This document shows positions 8,954 through 17,244 of a stretch of 64,000 bases of DNA, piece by piece. Within the stretch, counting starts at the first letter, position 1; each line of letters begins with the position of its first letter. The notes under the pieces are model-generated. The model was not told the origin of the DNA and did not search any database. It worked only from the letters and a program-made list of their open reading frames with translations. The translations under genes were made by a program, and so were the position numbers. This DNA comes from Bacillota bacterium. GTDB taxonomy: Bacteria > Bacillota > Clostridia > Christensenellales > SZUA-584. The DNA is taken from positions 124,001 through 188,000 of the forward strand of contig JAEYPO010000001.1 in the NCBI GenBank assembly GCA_023410595.1. The letters run 5' to 3'.

Positions 8954-10594
8954 ATGAGCGATATTTGTTATGTGGCCTACGACAGGGAAGACTATGAGGA
9001 GTATAAGATAAAGCCGGACACCACGCTTGGCGGCATAGGAAAAGAGCTGTTCCCCGACGCGGTTTGCGCCGTAATGGACGGTGTGCTCGTTTCGCTCGCC
9101 GAAGAGCTTAAAGCGGGGGCGAAAATCAACTTTCTTTCTCCGAAAACGAACCAACAGGCTTCGCGCGCGTTTTTAAGGGGCGCGACGTTTCTGCTATACT
9201 GCGCGGCAAGGGCTTTGATGCCCCAAAGGGAGCTCATAGTAGACTACGCGCTGTACGGCGGAATATTCTGCCGCATACCAAATATCACAAAAGACGAAAT
9301 TGCTGCGCTCGAAAAGAAAATATATGAGTATATCGTGAGCGACAGAGACTTTACGCTTACAATGATGCAGGTAAGCGACGCAAAGAAGATAATGCTCGAC
9401 GAGGGGCTCGCTGCGAAAGCCGCGCTGCTCGCGTACCGCCCGTTCGATTATTACAGAATGTACGAGTTTGACGGCCAGAAAAACTATTTTCACGGCATTA
9501 TGCCCAAAAGCTCGGGTTACCTTGACGGTATGCGCCTTAAAGCGTATTCGAACGGATTCATACTTACGTACCCGACACCATATGTCAAATCGGCCACCCC
9601 TATAACGAACCAGCCAAAGTATTCGGGTGTGTTTGAAGAAGCGGAAAAGTGGGCACAGGTACTTGGGGCGTCGTATGTCGCGGATATCAACGATATGTTC
9701 AGAAACGGAGACATAGCGGATTTTATCGACGTTAACGAAGCGCTGCATGAAAAGACGATAGCAGGCATAGCGCAAAAAATAGCCGACAGAGAAGGCGCGC
9801 GCATAGTACTGATTGCCGGGCCGTCTTCATCGGGCAAGACGACTTTCGCGGGAAGGCTGGCCGTGCACCTGCGCGCTATAGGCAAAAAGTGCAGACCCAT
9901 ATCGGTGGATGATTACTATAAGAACAGGGAAGACATACCGTACGGCGAAAACGGCAAGAAAGATTTTGAAACAATAGACGCGCTCGATGTCGAAAAACTC
10001 AACGATGATCTTAAAAAACTGCTTGCGTGCGAAGTGGCGCAAATGCCGAGGTACGATTTTTTTACGGGTGAGAGAAAATCGGAGGCCGTTCCGCTGTGCA
10101 TTGACAGAGACGTACTTATAATTGAGGGCATACACGGGTTAAATGATGCCCTCACCGAAAGCATACCCCATGACATGAAATTCAAGATATTCGTATCGCC
10201 GCTCACCACGCTCAACATAGACGAACATAACGTCGTCTTTCCCGATGACCTGCGGCTGATACGCAGGCTGGCGCGTGATATACGCACGAGAGGCTTTTCG
10301 TTCGAGCAGACGTTTTCCATGTGGGATTCGGTGCGCAGGGGAGAGTACAGATATATACTGCCGTATCAGGAGACGGCGGATGAAATGTTCAACTCCACGC
10401 TGCTTTATGAACCGCTAGTGCTTAAAAAGCATTGTTACAGCGAACTTTTAAAATTCAAACCGGATATGCAGTATTACCCAGAGGCGCAAAGCCTGCTGAA
10501 ATTTTTAAATTATGTGCTGAGCTTCGACGACGAAAGCGCTATTCCGGTAAAAAGCATACTTCGCGAATTCATCGGCCCGCTAAAACCAAGCTGA
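8954..10594 (+). CDS. Uridine kinase-like protein fused to a TGS/threonyl-tRNA-synthetase-like N-terminal region
   Basis: The 546-residue protein has two parts. The first ~250 residues begin with a TGS-like stretch (IKPDTTLGGIGKELFP near residue 20) and continue with a segment resembling the editing domain of threonyl-tRNA synthetase. The second part is a P-loop kinase with Walker A AGPSSSGKTTF near residue 287, the Asp pair in SVDDYYKNRED, and IEGIHGLND, all typical of uridine kinase/phosphoribulokinase enzymes. The start is the ATG at 8954 with GGAG 7 nt upstream; a longer frame from 8843 lacks a ribosome site. Proteins of this layout are frequent in Clostridia; the true substrate is not established. 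Confidence 0.88.
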   Translation: MSDICYVAYDREDYEEYKIKPDTTLGGIGKELFPDAVCAVMDGVLVSLAEELKAGAKINFLSPKTNQQASRAFLRGATFLLYCAARALMPQRELIVDYALYGGIFCRIPNITKDEIAALEKKIYEYIVSDRDFTLTMMQVSDAKKIMLDEGLAAKAALLAYRPFDYYRMYEFDGQKNYFHGIMPKSSGYLDGMRLKAYSNGFILTYPTPYVKSATPITNQPKYSGVFEEAEKWAQVLGASYVADINDMFRNGDIADFIDVNEALHEKTIAGIAQKIADREGARIVLIAGPSSSGKTTFAGRLAVHLRAIGKKCRPISVDDYYKNREDIPYGENGKKDFETIDALDVEKLNDDLKKLLACEVAQMPRYDFFTGERKSEAVPLCIDRDVLIIEGIHGLNDALTESIPHDMKFKIFVSPLTTLNIDEHNVVFPDDLRLIRRLARDIRTRGFSFEQTFSMWDSVRRGEYRYILPYQETADEMFNSTLLYEPLVLKKHCYSELLKFKPDMQYYPEAQSLLKFLNYVLSFDDESAIPVKSILREFIGPLKPS

Positions 10595-10635
10595 TATTCC
10601 GTGGAATAATTTACATTGAAACGCGGTTATAAATA

Positions 10636-10671
10636 GCCTCCGTTTTGTCAAAAATAAACTCAAAGGAGGCG
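10636..10671 (+). promoter_or_regulatory. Possible SD-sequestering hairpin
   Basis: GCCTCC at 10636-10641 is complementary to the ribosome site GGAGGC at 10665-10670 of the following lipoprotein gene, and the flanking TTTTG/CAAA can lengthen the stem. Pairing would hide the ribosome site. This is a short match and could be chance. Confidence 0.3.
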
Positions 10672-10676
10672 ATTAA

Positions 10677-10958
10677 ATGAAAAAACTGATTATTGCAATA
10701 ATGGTTATCATTGCGCTGGTTGCGGTGTTTGCCGGCTGTGCTAACAACAGAAACAATCAGACTTCGCCAGGCGTGTCACCCATTACTAGCCCGAGCGTGA
10801 ATTTAAGCCCTTCGGCTACGAAGGCTCCGTCGGTATTGCCGTCGGTGCTGCCGTCGGTGCTGCCGTCAGTAAGTGCGGGCGTAAGCGCGGGCACCAGCGT
10901 TCCGCCGGCGACAGTGGTTTCGCCAGCGACGTCCGCTGCGGCAAGCAAGACTCCGTAA
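10677..10958 (+). CDS. Small Ser/Pro/Val-rich lipoprotein
   Basis: The 93-residue product has a lipoprotein signal peptide (MKKL, hydrophobic core, lipobox VFAGC with Cys near residue 22). The rest is low-complexity Ser/Pro/Val/Ala/Thr with no charged core. In the middle a 12-bp DNA unit coding PSVL is repeated about 3.7 times (10827-10871). It probably serves as a surface spacer or a very divergent stalk protein. Start: ATG after AAAGGAGGC. Confidence 0.75.
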   Translation: MKKLIIAIMVIIALVAVFAGCANNRNNQTSPGVSPITSPSVNLSPSATKAPSVLPSVLPSVLPSVSAGVSAGTSVPPATVVSPATSAAASKTP

Positions 10959-11160
10959 CGGATGAAGCAGTAACGGGAAATTCATGGCAAATAAGAAGGT
11001 GCTTTGATTATTCAGGGCATTTTCTTTATTTGCCGCTTCCTTTTATATGAAAGAATATCAGGATGTCTTTGCGTTCTTTGATATACGGTCGCATAAAGTT
11101 TTGTTTTATGGATACGGATATTATTGCCCTGACTTTCACATGCACAGCCTATATGATTTA

Positions 11161-11189
11161 TTGACAAAATCGGAATTCGTACATATACT
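11161..11189 (+). promoter_or_regulatory. Sigma-A promoter of the PadR/HAAS operon with dyad
   Basis: TTGACA (11161-11166) and TATACT (11184-11189) are exactly 17 nt apart. The dyad ATAC-TAT-GTAT overlaps the -10 box, a typical position for PadR-type repressor binding, so autoregulation is likely. Confidence 0.75.
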
Positions 11190-11246
11190 ATGTATGGCTA
11201 ATTAGCAATGCTAAGCACCTCAAAATTAGATTCGAGGAAGAATGTT

Positions 11247-11606
11247 ATGGCGGATAACAAATATATTCAACAATTCAAAAAGGGTTCTTATGAAATGATA
11301 CTCTTATGTTTGATTGCCAAAAAAGAAACATATGGGTATGAGATTATTACTGAACTGAATGAAATGGGTGGTAAGATATTTGGATATGCCAAAGAGGGTA
11401 CAATTTATCCAATGTTATACCGGCTGCAAGACGCTGGTTTAGTCAAATGCCGATTAGTCCCATCGCAAGCAAATGGCGGTTCAAAAAAATATTACTCCCT
11501 AACTGATAAGGGACGAGAAACCATGCACGAATTGATTTCATTTTGGCATTACTACACGGTATGTGTCGACAGCTTCGTAGATACAGTAAATAGCTTGGAG
11601 GCTTGA
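11247..11606 (+). CDS. PadR-family transcriptional regulator
   Basis: The 119-residue protein carries the PadR winged helix: GSYEMILLCLIAKKETYGYEI, with the family's YG-Y-I pattern, then EGTIYPMLYRLQDAGLV, and the wing KKYYSLTDKG. The start chosen is ATG at 11247, after GAGGAAG; the frame extends to 11208 without a ribosome site. It is first in an operon with a HAAS-domain membrane protein and a lipoprotein, and it lies in an AT-rich patch. PadR proteins paired with HAAS proteins usually control envelope genes in response to unknown signals. Confidence 0.9.
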   Translation: MADNKYIQQFKKGSYEMILLCLIAKKETYGYEIITELNEMGGKIFGYAKEGTIYPMLYRLQDAGLVKCRLVPSQANGGSKKYYSLTDKGRETMHELISFWHYYTVCVDSFVDTVNSLEA

Positions 11607-11608
11607 GC

Positions 11609-12088
11609 ATGAGAAAACAATATATAAAACAGATTAAGAAAGAATTAGCTGTTTCCCGCAGACTAAAAAATGAAATCCTAAGGGACTTGAACGAAGCGTT
11701 TGATTCCGCAACAGAGCATGGGGAAACCGAGGAGCAAGTAATTGATAGACTTGGAGCGCCCAAAAATTTCGTGGAAAATATTGAAGAAACCGCTGGTTTT
11801 AATCGCGCGCAATATCGGAAAAGAAGAAAAAAGCTTATCTATGTTTGTTGCTTATGTTGTATTGCGATTTCCTGTTTTATTATCGGACTGATAGCTGGCA
11901 ATTCTGTACTCCCTGATAACATAATTGGTCAAGCCGATGCCATGACATTAATTTCTGTCAACGGCTCCTTGCCTTTTAATATGTCAGCGTACTTGTTAAT
12001 AACTGGATTTGTATTTTCTGTTGTTGCGGCAATTCTTATTGTTGGTCTTTTCCGCAAGAAAAAGCAAGCCTTGGAGGAAACGAAGTGA
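11609..12088 (+). CDS. HAAS/DUF1700-like membrane protein
   Basis: The first ~60 residues form the helical HAAS-type domain (LAVSRRLKNEILRDLNEAF, then EEQVIDRLGAPKNF), which typically partners a PadR protein. Two membrane helices follow (about 78-97 and 127-149), then a short basic C-terminus. The start is the ATG at 11609, which lies 8 nt after TTGGAGG; an in-frame TTG at 11603 is too close to that site. The gene follows padR with 2 nt between, so the two are co-transcribed. HAAS proteins are thought to be membrane partners of PadR regulators. Confidence 0.82.
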   Translation: MRKQYIKQIKKELAVSRRLKNEILRDLNEAFDSATEHGETEEQVIDRLGAPKNFVENIEETAGFNRAQYRKRRKKLIYVCCLCCIAISCFIIGLIAGNSVLPDNIIGQADAMTLISVNGSLPFNMSAYLLITGFVFSVVAAILIVGLFRKKKQALEETK

Positions 12089-12546
12089 AAAAAACATTTG
12101 GAATACTTCTTATTATTGCTCTTATCGGTCTGATTACAGCCTGTGGAAATAGTACTGTTTCCAGCGCTGATGATGCTATTGATAATTCCCAAAACACTTT
12201 ACCCGAGAACTTCGTTATGCTGGATGCCGGAGAATGGCCGCAAAATGAATATACTGCCAGCATTCCTCAGCCTGAATCGGGAACTGTTTTTAAGGGCTGG
12301 ATTGACCCGGATACTCATCGTTGTTATGTCGGCATGACGGGCGTGAATCTTGAGGTAATGGAAAATTGGTACAGTTCGCTTTTGGGCGACGGCTTTACTA
12401 AGATAGGTAAAGTTGCTGAAGAGATTAAAGGTCAGAATTATATATCTACAAATGTTCTGCTTAAAAAAGACGGCGTATATATCAGCATTACCCATCTCGG
12501 TATTGATGAAGGGAATTTAGGGCTATGTATAACAAGAGAGAAATGA
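12085..12546 (+). CDS. Lipoprotein of a PadR/HAAS operon
   Basis: The 153-residue lipoprotein has a signal peptide with lipobox LITACG (Cys near residue 19) and a mature domain of about 120 residues with a beta-alpha pattern: LDAGEWPQNEYTASIP, then WYSSLLGDGF. Its GTG start overlaps the HAAS gene stop by 4 nt. The layout resembles small extracytoplasmic domains found beside PadR/HAAS pairs in Firmicutes. No enzyme motif is visible. Confidence 0.8.
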   Translation: MKKTFGILLIIALIGLITACGNSTVSSADDAIDNSQNTLPENFVMLDAGEWPQNEYTASIPQPESGTVFKGWIDPDTHRCYVGMTGVNLEVMENWYSSLLGDGFTKIGKVAEEIKGQNYISTNVLLKKDGVYISITHLGIDEGNLGLCITREK

Positions 12547-12560
12547 GCAAATATCCGTAA

Positions 12561-12595
12561 AAGGACTGCTCCCAATGGGGAAGGGAGCAGTCCTT
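12561..12595 (+). terminator. Strong hairpin after the lipoprotein gene
   Basis: AAGGACTGCTCCC and GGGAGCAGTCCTT form a 13-bp perfect stem with a 9-nt loop between convergent genes. The T-run is weak on either strand. Confidence 0.6.
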
Positions 12596-12601
12596 AATAC
12601 A

Positions 12602-12634
12602 GGGCCCCCCCAAAGTCGTGAGGTTTGATGGGGT
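12602..12634. repeat. GGGGTCCCC hairpin repeat, CAAA/TTTG stem variant
   Basis: This single copy reads CCCCCCAAAGTCGTGAGG then TTTGATGGGGT. Its stem is CAAA/TTTG, different from the GGCAAG/CTTGCC copies. It sits between two convergent genes. Confidence 0.75.
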
Positions 12635-12645
12635 GTAAATATTAA

Positions 12646-12999
12646 TCAGTTACTTACAAGCGCGTCTATTGCCTCTTTCAGCGTTTCCTTGAAGAATATC
12701 TGTTTCCCGTTGTTGCATTCGTAAATAAAGCTTTTGAGGCTTTTGCTTTTAACGTTGCCGAAATCGCCTGCTATGGCAAGCTTCATACGGTAGTTGGAGA
12801 ACTTCTGTAGTATTTCGCCCGCAAGACCTGCTTTGAGTATGAAGAATTCCTCCGGCAGCGCGTCTTTATACAAAACGATACGCTCGCAATCGTTGTATGA
12901 GATATCGGCCATGAGGTCGAGCGCGTCCTGTACGCTTTTTATACTGACGCCGGAGACGACCGCGATCTTGCACCCTTTGTATAAATTATAATTTATCAT
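12646..12999 (-). CDS. DUF4180 protein
   Basis: The 117-residue protein matches the DUF4180 family in length and key blocks: CERIVLYKDALPEEFF, LKAGLAGEILQKFSNYRMK, LAIAGDFGNVKSKSL and FIYECNNGKQIFF. The family looks like a small alpha/beta domain without known function, often near regulators and hydrolases. The start overlaps the hydrolase stop by 4 nt, so it is the last gene of a three-gene operon. Confidence 0.85.
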   Translation of the reverse strand: MINYNLYKGCKIAVVSGVSIKSVQDALDLMADISYNDCERIVLYKDALPEEFFILKAGLAGEILQKFSNYRMKLAIAGDFGNVKSKSLKSFIYECNNGKQIFFKETLKEAIDALVSN

Positions 13000-13847
13000 G
13001 TCACGGCGTCCTTCCCGTCTATGAATGCGGCTATCTCGTCCGCAAGCCCTATAAGCGCGTGCGGCCGGCCTGCAAGCACCCTTACATCGGCATGGGGGAC
13101 CAGCCTCTTAAGGCGTGCGGCGTTCTTGTTTGTTGGCAGCAACGAGTCTTTGTCTCCCGCGATGTACAGCACCGGCATATCGAGCTTTTTAAAAGCGCTG
13201 TCGGGAAGAGCGCCATAGCCCTTAGTGCGCGGTATAAAATTCTTGCCAATGAGCTTCCCGAAAGATAAGACTTCCTCGGGCATCTCAATATCCCCGTATA
13301 CGAGCCTGTTGCTTTTAGCAACGCCTTTTACTCCCATTGTAAAGTATAAGAACGTTATAAACATGAACGACGCGCGCAGCGGAGACAGCCCTCCGGACGC
13401 GATGAGCACAAGGCTTTCCACGCGCTCGGGAGCATAAGAAGCAAGGCTGAGCGCCATCCAGCCGCCCAGCGAATTACCTGCGATAGCAGCTTTGCCAAGG
13501 CCAAGACTGTCCATCACCTGCGAGAGCCACTGCCCGTAATTCGTCCCATGGGGCGACGGCCTGTTTTCCGCGCTCTTGCCGGGTTCGCCTATCAGATCTA
13601 TCGCGTAAACTCTGCGCGTTTTGCCAAGCGTCATTACGTCGCCCATCCACATGGCCGAGTTTGCAGCCGAGCCGTGAAGTAATATTACGGCTTTATCCGT
13701 TTCCGCTCCGCAAGCGATCACAAACGTATCGCCGAACGCGGTGGGAATGATCTTCATCTCGCAGGGAACGGGCCAGTACGTTAATATCTGCTCGTATCTT
13801 TCCATTATTTTTTTCTTGCCCTCGGGCGTACGGTATACTTTATTCAT
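12996..13847 (-). CDS. Alpha/beta hydrolase
   Basis: The 283-residue cytoplasmic enzyme has the alpha/beta-hydrolase elbow GNSLGGW (nucleophile Ser near 124), an oxyanion HGSAANS near residue 60, an acid in LYIAGDKDSLLP and the catalytic His in GRPHALIG near the C-terminus. It is translated between an HTH regulator (10 bp upstream) and a DUF4180 gene (4-bp overlap). It probably cleaves an ester or lactone; the substrate is unknown. Confidence 0.88.
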   Translation of the reverse strand: MNKVYRTPEGKKKIMERYEQILTYWPVPCEMKIIPTAFGDTFVIACGAETDKAVILLHGSAANSAMWMGDVMTLGKTRRVYAIDLIGEPGKSAENRPSPHGTNYGQWLSQVMDSLGLGKAAIAGNSLGGWMALSLASYAPERVESLVLIASGGLSPLRASFMFITFLYFTMGVKGVAKSNRLVYGDIEMPEEVLSFGKLIGKNFIPRTKGYGALPDSAFKKLDMPVLYIAGDKDSLLPTNKNAARLKRLVPHADVRVLAGRPHALIGLADEIAAFIDGKDAVT

Positions 13848-13857
13848 ACTCTCCTCC

Positions 13858-14295
13858 TTATTCGCTTGGGCCGCTTAAAGCCGATATGCACTCAAGTACC
13901 GCGGTTATAAAAACCGGCGTGCCCCAGAGCATTACGCGCAGCTTATTGCTGTCCGCCGACCTCTGTATATTGGCGGAGCTTAATCCGTAAGACGGATCCT
14001 TTGAGTTCAGAGCTGCCAGCAGCATGCTCTCTATTCTGTCGGCCTCATCTTTGCCGCTTAACGTTATATCCACTACCGCCGAAACATCGATTGCTGGCTT
14101 GGCTTCTTCGGCCGTTTCAAAACCGCTTATACCGCGCCCTTCAGTGAATATGCTGAGGTCGTGCCCGCTTATGCGGTATTGCTTGCCAAGCTTGCTGGCG
14201 CGAAGCTTCCCTTCCGTTATATAACGCCTGAGCGTTTTTGGGTGAAGACGCAGCATATCCGCCACCTGTTCCACGGAGTACCATTTATCATTCAT
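13858..14295 (-). CDS. MerR/excisionase-type helix-turn-helix regulator
   Basis: The 145-residue protein starts with an excisionase-like HTH (WYSVEQVADMLRLHPKTLRRY, then LRASKLGKQYRISGHDL, residues 4-45). A ~90-residue C-terminal part follows with no recognised domain. The start is the ATG at 14295, 7 nt after GGAGG; two upstream Met codons lie too close to or before that site. It leads the hydrolase/DUF4180 operon, and the promoter holds a dyad that may be its own operator. Confidence 0.82.
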   Translation of the reverse strand: MNDKWYSVEQVADMLRLHPKTLRRYITEGKLRASKLGKQYRISGHDLSIFTEGRGISGFETAEEAKPAIDVSAVVDITLSGKDEADRIESMLLAALNSKDPSYGLSSANIQRSADSNKLRVMLWGTPVFITAVLECISALSGPSE

Positions 14296-14316
14296 AACCA
14301 TTCCTCCATATGACGT

Positions 14317-14346
14317 ATTGTACCATAAAGTACCCAAAAGTGTCAA
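14317..14346 (-). promoter_or_regulatory. Sigma-A promoter with GTAC dyad for the HTH/hydrolase/DUF4180 operon
   Basis: On the minus strand TTGACA (14341-14346) and TACAAT (14317-14322) are 18 nt apart. The spacer contains GTAC-TTTATG-GTAC, an inverted repeat well placed for binding by the HTH protein encoded downstream. Confidence 0.7.
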
Positions 14347-14569
14347 TAAAAAGTATTGATAGGGAACAATAAAGAACAAATATAGAAAAGTAAGAAAACG
14401 TCAGAGATTGCCGCATGAGGGGGAAAGCGCGATTTTACAGTATAAGCAACTTTAAGAAAGTCATTCAAACCTGCTCTTTTGGAACACAATGTTAACCGGT
14501 TCATATTATATATATTATGAAGCTGTATATAAAGCTGTGTATAAAGCCAAGAAGAAGGAGAATGATGAA

Positions 14570-14899
14570 ATGAATCGAGACAGATGCACCGACATGTATA
14601 TGCCGATGGGAAACATGGCCCCGCCCAGAGGCGTGTCCCAGTGGGATGATAACATGTCTATGATGCCTTTAAGAAGCGATAACACAATGGGCATGAGGAT
14701 GCATGAAAATACGAATATGGAGTGCCAGACCCATGAGATGGTGATAGAAGATGTCCAGCTCGCGCATGCTTACGTGCCGTTTCAGAAGTGGTGCCCCACG
14801 TTTATGCCGCTCACAGGCCTTAAAAAGGGGACCATTTTTCCTGCACTCGTAAACGTATACGGGTGGGAAAGAAGACAAGGGATGGGTGATAATATATGA
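14570..14899 (+). CDS. cotJA: Spore coat associated protein CotJA
   Basis: The C-terminal half carries the CotJA pattern: LAHAYVPFQKW, then LTGLKKGTIFPAL and VYGWER. The first 60 residues are Met-rich and variable, longer than usual for this family. Start: ATG at 14570, with AAGGAG 9 nt upstream; the longer frame to 14489 is AT-rich leader. It is first in cotJABC and its stop overlaps cotJB. In Bacillus the operon is expressed in the mother cell and the proteins are inner coat components. Confidence 0.85.
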   Translation: MNRDRCTDMYMPMGNMAPPRGVSQWDDNMSMMPLRSDNTMGMRMHENTNMECQTHEMVIEDVQLAHAYVPFQKWCPTFMPLTGLKKGTIFPALVNVYGWERRQGMGDNI

Positions 14900-15186
14900 G
14901 CAGAGACGAATTGTTAAGGCGGCTGTCCGCGCTGGACTTTTACGCTATAGACCTTCACCTGTACCTCAATACTCACCCGGACGATTGTGACGCTATCAAC
15001 AAATACAACGCCGTAGTGACCGAAGCCGGCGAACTTCGCAAAGAATTCGAGAGTATGTACGGCATGTTAAGCGCCCATAGCTCTTCAAGCAGGTGCCCGT
15101 GGCAGTGGATAGAGAATCCGTGGCCGTGGCAGTACCAGTTCAATTTTACTTTGGCGGGAGATGATGACAATGTGGACGTACGATAA
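14896..15186 (+). CDS. cotJB: Spore coat protein CotJB
   Basis: The 96-residue protein fits CotJB in size and motifs: LLRRLSALDFYAIDLHLYLN near the start, then THPDD and INKYNAVV, and a Trp-rich tail (PWQWIENPWPWQY). The ATG overlaps the cotJA stop (ATGA), and its own end overlaps cotJC by 17 nt, so the three genes form one translational unit. Confidence 0.92.
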   Translation: MSRDELLRRLSALDFYAIDLHLYLNTHPDDCDAINKYNAVVTEAGELRKEFESMYGMLSAHSSSSRCPWQWIENPWPWQYQFNFTLAGDDDNVDVR

Positions 15187-16102
15187 AAAGCTGGAATACC
15201 CTATAAAGATAAAGAAACCGGATCCGAAGATGGCGAAGAACATTATTACACAATACGGAGGACCGGACGGTGAGCTTGCCGCCTCGCTGCGTTATCTCAG
15301 CCAAAGGTTTACGATGGTGACTCCCGAAGCTAAAGCAACGCTTAATGACATCGGCACGGAGGAACTCGCCCATCTTGAAATGGTCGGCACGATGGTTAAA
15401 CAACTTACGGAAAATGCGAGCATAGAGGAAATAAAAAAGGCGGGACTAGACGCATACTATTCCGACCACGACAAAGCGGTATATCCTGTGAGTGCCTCGG
15501 GCGTTCCCTTTACCGCGGCGTATATACAATCCAAAGGCGACCCGATGACAGACCTTTACGAAGATTTGGCGGCAGAACAAAAGGCGCGCTCTACTTACGA
15601 GTATCTGATCAACCTCGCGGAAGACCCGGACGTAATTGAACCTCTTAAGTTTTTGCGTGAAAGGGAAATAGTACACTTCCAGCGTTTCGGCGAATCGCTG
15701 AGGCTCGTTCAGGATTACCTGGAAAATAAAAAGCGGTTCAGTATTCCCAAAACCTTTGGAACGCAGATGGCTAATATTGCGCCTAATAGAATCGCCGGCG
15801 CAAACAGTGAAATGGCAATGCCGGCAATGAATATGAACATGCCCGGCGTAAGGCCCGCGATGCCCTCCGGAATGGGAAACATGATGCCCGGCCCTGTTAA
15901 CCCTAATATGCCCAGCGCAAGGCCCACGATGCCCGCTGGTATGGGAAACATGATGCCCGGCCCTGTTAACCCCAATATGCCCGGCACAATGCCGAATGCA
16001 AATATAAATATGCCTCCAAATATGAGGGATGTGCAAAATATGCCCGGTACCCCTGTGATGCCGCGTTCTCCAAGGGATATGGGTATGCCCCCCAAAAGAT
16101 AA
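15170..16102 (+). CDS. cotJC: CotJC manganese-catalase-like spore coat protein with long Met/Pro/Gly tail
   Basis: Residues 1-200 form the manganese-catalase-like CotJC domain, with the metal-ligand pattern E-x2-H (GTEELAHLEM and REREIVHFQRF) and the start MWTYDKKLEYP, which fits ATG at 15170 after GGGAG. CotJC is usually about 190 residues. Here about 100 more follow, rich in Met, Pro, Gly and Asn, including two near-identical 23-residue units. The extension probably adds a disordered coat-assembly or cross-linking region. A Rho-independent terminator follows directly. Confidence 0.9.
   Translation: MWTYDKKLEYPIKIKKPDPKMAKNIITQYGGPDGELAASLRYLSQRFTMVTPEAKATLNDIGTEELAHLEMVGTMVKQLTENASIEEIKKAGLDAYYSDHDKAVYPVSASGVPFTAAYIQSKGDPMTDLYEDLAAEQKARSTYEYLINLAEDPDVIEPLKFLREREIVHFQRFGESLRLVQDYLENKKRFSIPKTFGTQMANIAPNRIAGANSEMAMPAMNMNMPGVRPAMPSGMGNMMPGPVNPNMPSARPTMPAGMGNMMPGPVNPNMPGTMPNANINMPPNMRDVQNMPGTPVMPRSPRDMGMPPKR
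15839..15976 (+). repeat. Two tandem 69-bp units inside cotJC
   Basis: Units at 15839-15907 and 15908-15976 differ by few bases and code for MPxxRPxMPxGMGNMMPGPV plus NPN. A third degenerate start follows. The unit length is a multiple of three, so copy number can change without breaking the frame. Confidence 0.9.
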
Positions 16103-16116
16103 TATGCCTATCAGTA

Positions 16117-16148
16117 CAAAAAACAGGCCTGCAAAGACCTGTTTTTTT
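16117..16148. terminator. Bidirectional terminator between cotJC and rsgA
   Basis: AAACAGG (16121-16127) and CCTGTTT (16138-16144) form the stem, with an A-run before it and TTTTTTT after it. It can serve both convergent genes. Confidence 0.85.
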
Positions 16149-16179
16149 ATATACGGCAAACTATATGCCTTGCCGTATG

Positions 16180-17244
16180 TTATCTGTTGTTCTTTTCCTT
16201 TACATATTTGCGCGCGTTTTTCATTTCGCCGAAACCGCCGAACATGATTTCCACCTTTTTCGCTTCTATCTGCCTCGAGCTTAAGCCTTCATAATCCGCT
16301 TCCTTCCTCAGCTTCTGGTAGCTTGAGAGCCTTTCCCTTTCAAGAATTCCTTCTTCGACCGCCGAAAGTACTGCGCATCCCGGCTCGCACGTATGCGTGC
16401 AGTCGCGAAAACGGCAGCCTTTCGCAAGCTCGTCGATATCGGAGAACGAACGCGAGAAGTCGGCGCTGTCAATGCCCAGCTCTCGCATGCCCGGAGTGTC
16501 AATCACGGCGCCTCCTAACAGCGGGATAAGCTCGCGCCTTGTGGTAGTGTGCCTGCCGCGCCCGTTTTCGCTTAAAGCTCCCGTCTTTTGCATATCCTCG
16601 CCCTTTAGGCAGTTTATAAGCGTGGATTTCCCTACGCCCGAGGAGCCCAAAAAAGCTACGGTTTTACCACGTATGTAAGGCTTTAGCGTGTCAGCGCCCG
16701 TCTGCGGCGCGCTTGTTACGATTACGTCCGCTCCTATGGATACGGATTCGGCAAGAGAGGCCTTTTCCGCGGGAGCATCGCACAGGTCGGATTTTGTAAG
16801 CACCACGACCGGTAAGGCGCCGCTGTCCCATGCTAAGGACAGGTACCGCTCCAGCCTCCTCAGGTTGAAATCGCCGTCCATGCCCATGCATATAAATACG
16901 GTGTCTATGTTGGCTGCCACCGCCTGGTTTTCGCGGGAAGAGCCGGCGGCCTTTCTTACGAATATGCTCTTTCTGGTTAGCAGGTGAAGTATTACAGCGT
17001 TGCCGCCCGTACCGTCAGCCCGGTCCAGCATTACGAAGTCGCCGACCACGGGAAAATCCGCCTGCGATAAGGCGCTTCCTCTCAGCTTGCCCGACACCTG
17101 TGCCAGTATCTCTCCGCTTTCCGTCAAAACCCGGTAAAGCGTCTTTGACTGCGACGACACCCGCCCCGGATACGTACCGGGGTAAAGCTCAGCCTCGGCC
17201 GCGGCGCGTTCGTCAAAGCCCAAAAATTTCATGTCGCTTTTCAA
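16180..17244 (-). CDS. rsgA: Ribosome small-subunit-dependent GTPase A
   Basis: RsgA is a circularly permuted GTPase that helps late 30S maturation. The order of G motifs is visible: G4 LTKSD, then G1 GSSGVGKST, then G3 DTPGM, after an N-terminal OB-fold of about 100 residues. The C-terminal zinc site is CRFRDCTHTCEPGC. Start: TTG at 17244 lies 7 nt after GGAGG, while the ATG twelve bases later is too far; the longer frame to 17352 has no ribosome site. It is convergent with cotJC. Confidence 0.93.
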   Translation of the reverse strand: MKSDMKFLGFDERAAAEAELYPGTYPGRVSSQSKTLYRVLTESGEILAQVSGKLRGSALSQADFPVVGDFVMLDRADGTGGNAVILHLLTRKSIFVRKAAGSSRENQAVAANIDTVFICMGMDGDFNLRRLERYLSLAWDSGALPVVVLTKSDLCDAPAEKASLAESVSIGADVIVTSAPQTGADTLKPYIRGKTVAFLGSSGVGKSTLINCLKGEDMQKTGALSENGRGRHTTTRRELIPLLGGAVIDTPGMRELGIDSADFSRSFSDIDELAKGCRFRDCTHTCEPGCAVLSAVEEGILERERLSSYQKLRKEADYEGLSSRQIEAKKVEIMFGGFGEMKNARKYVKEKNNR

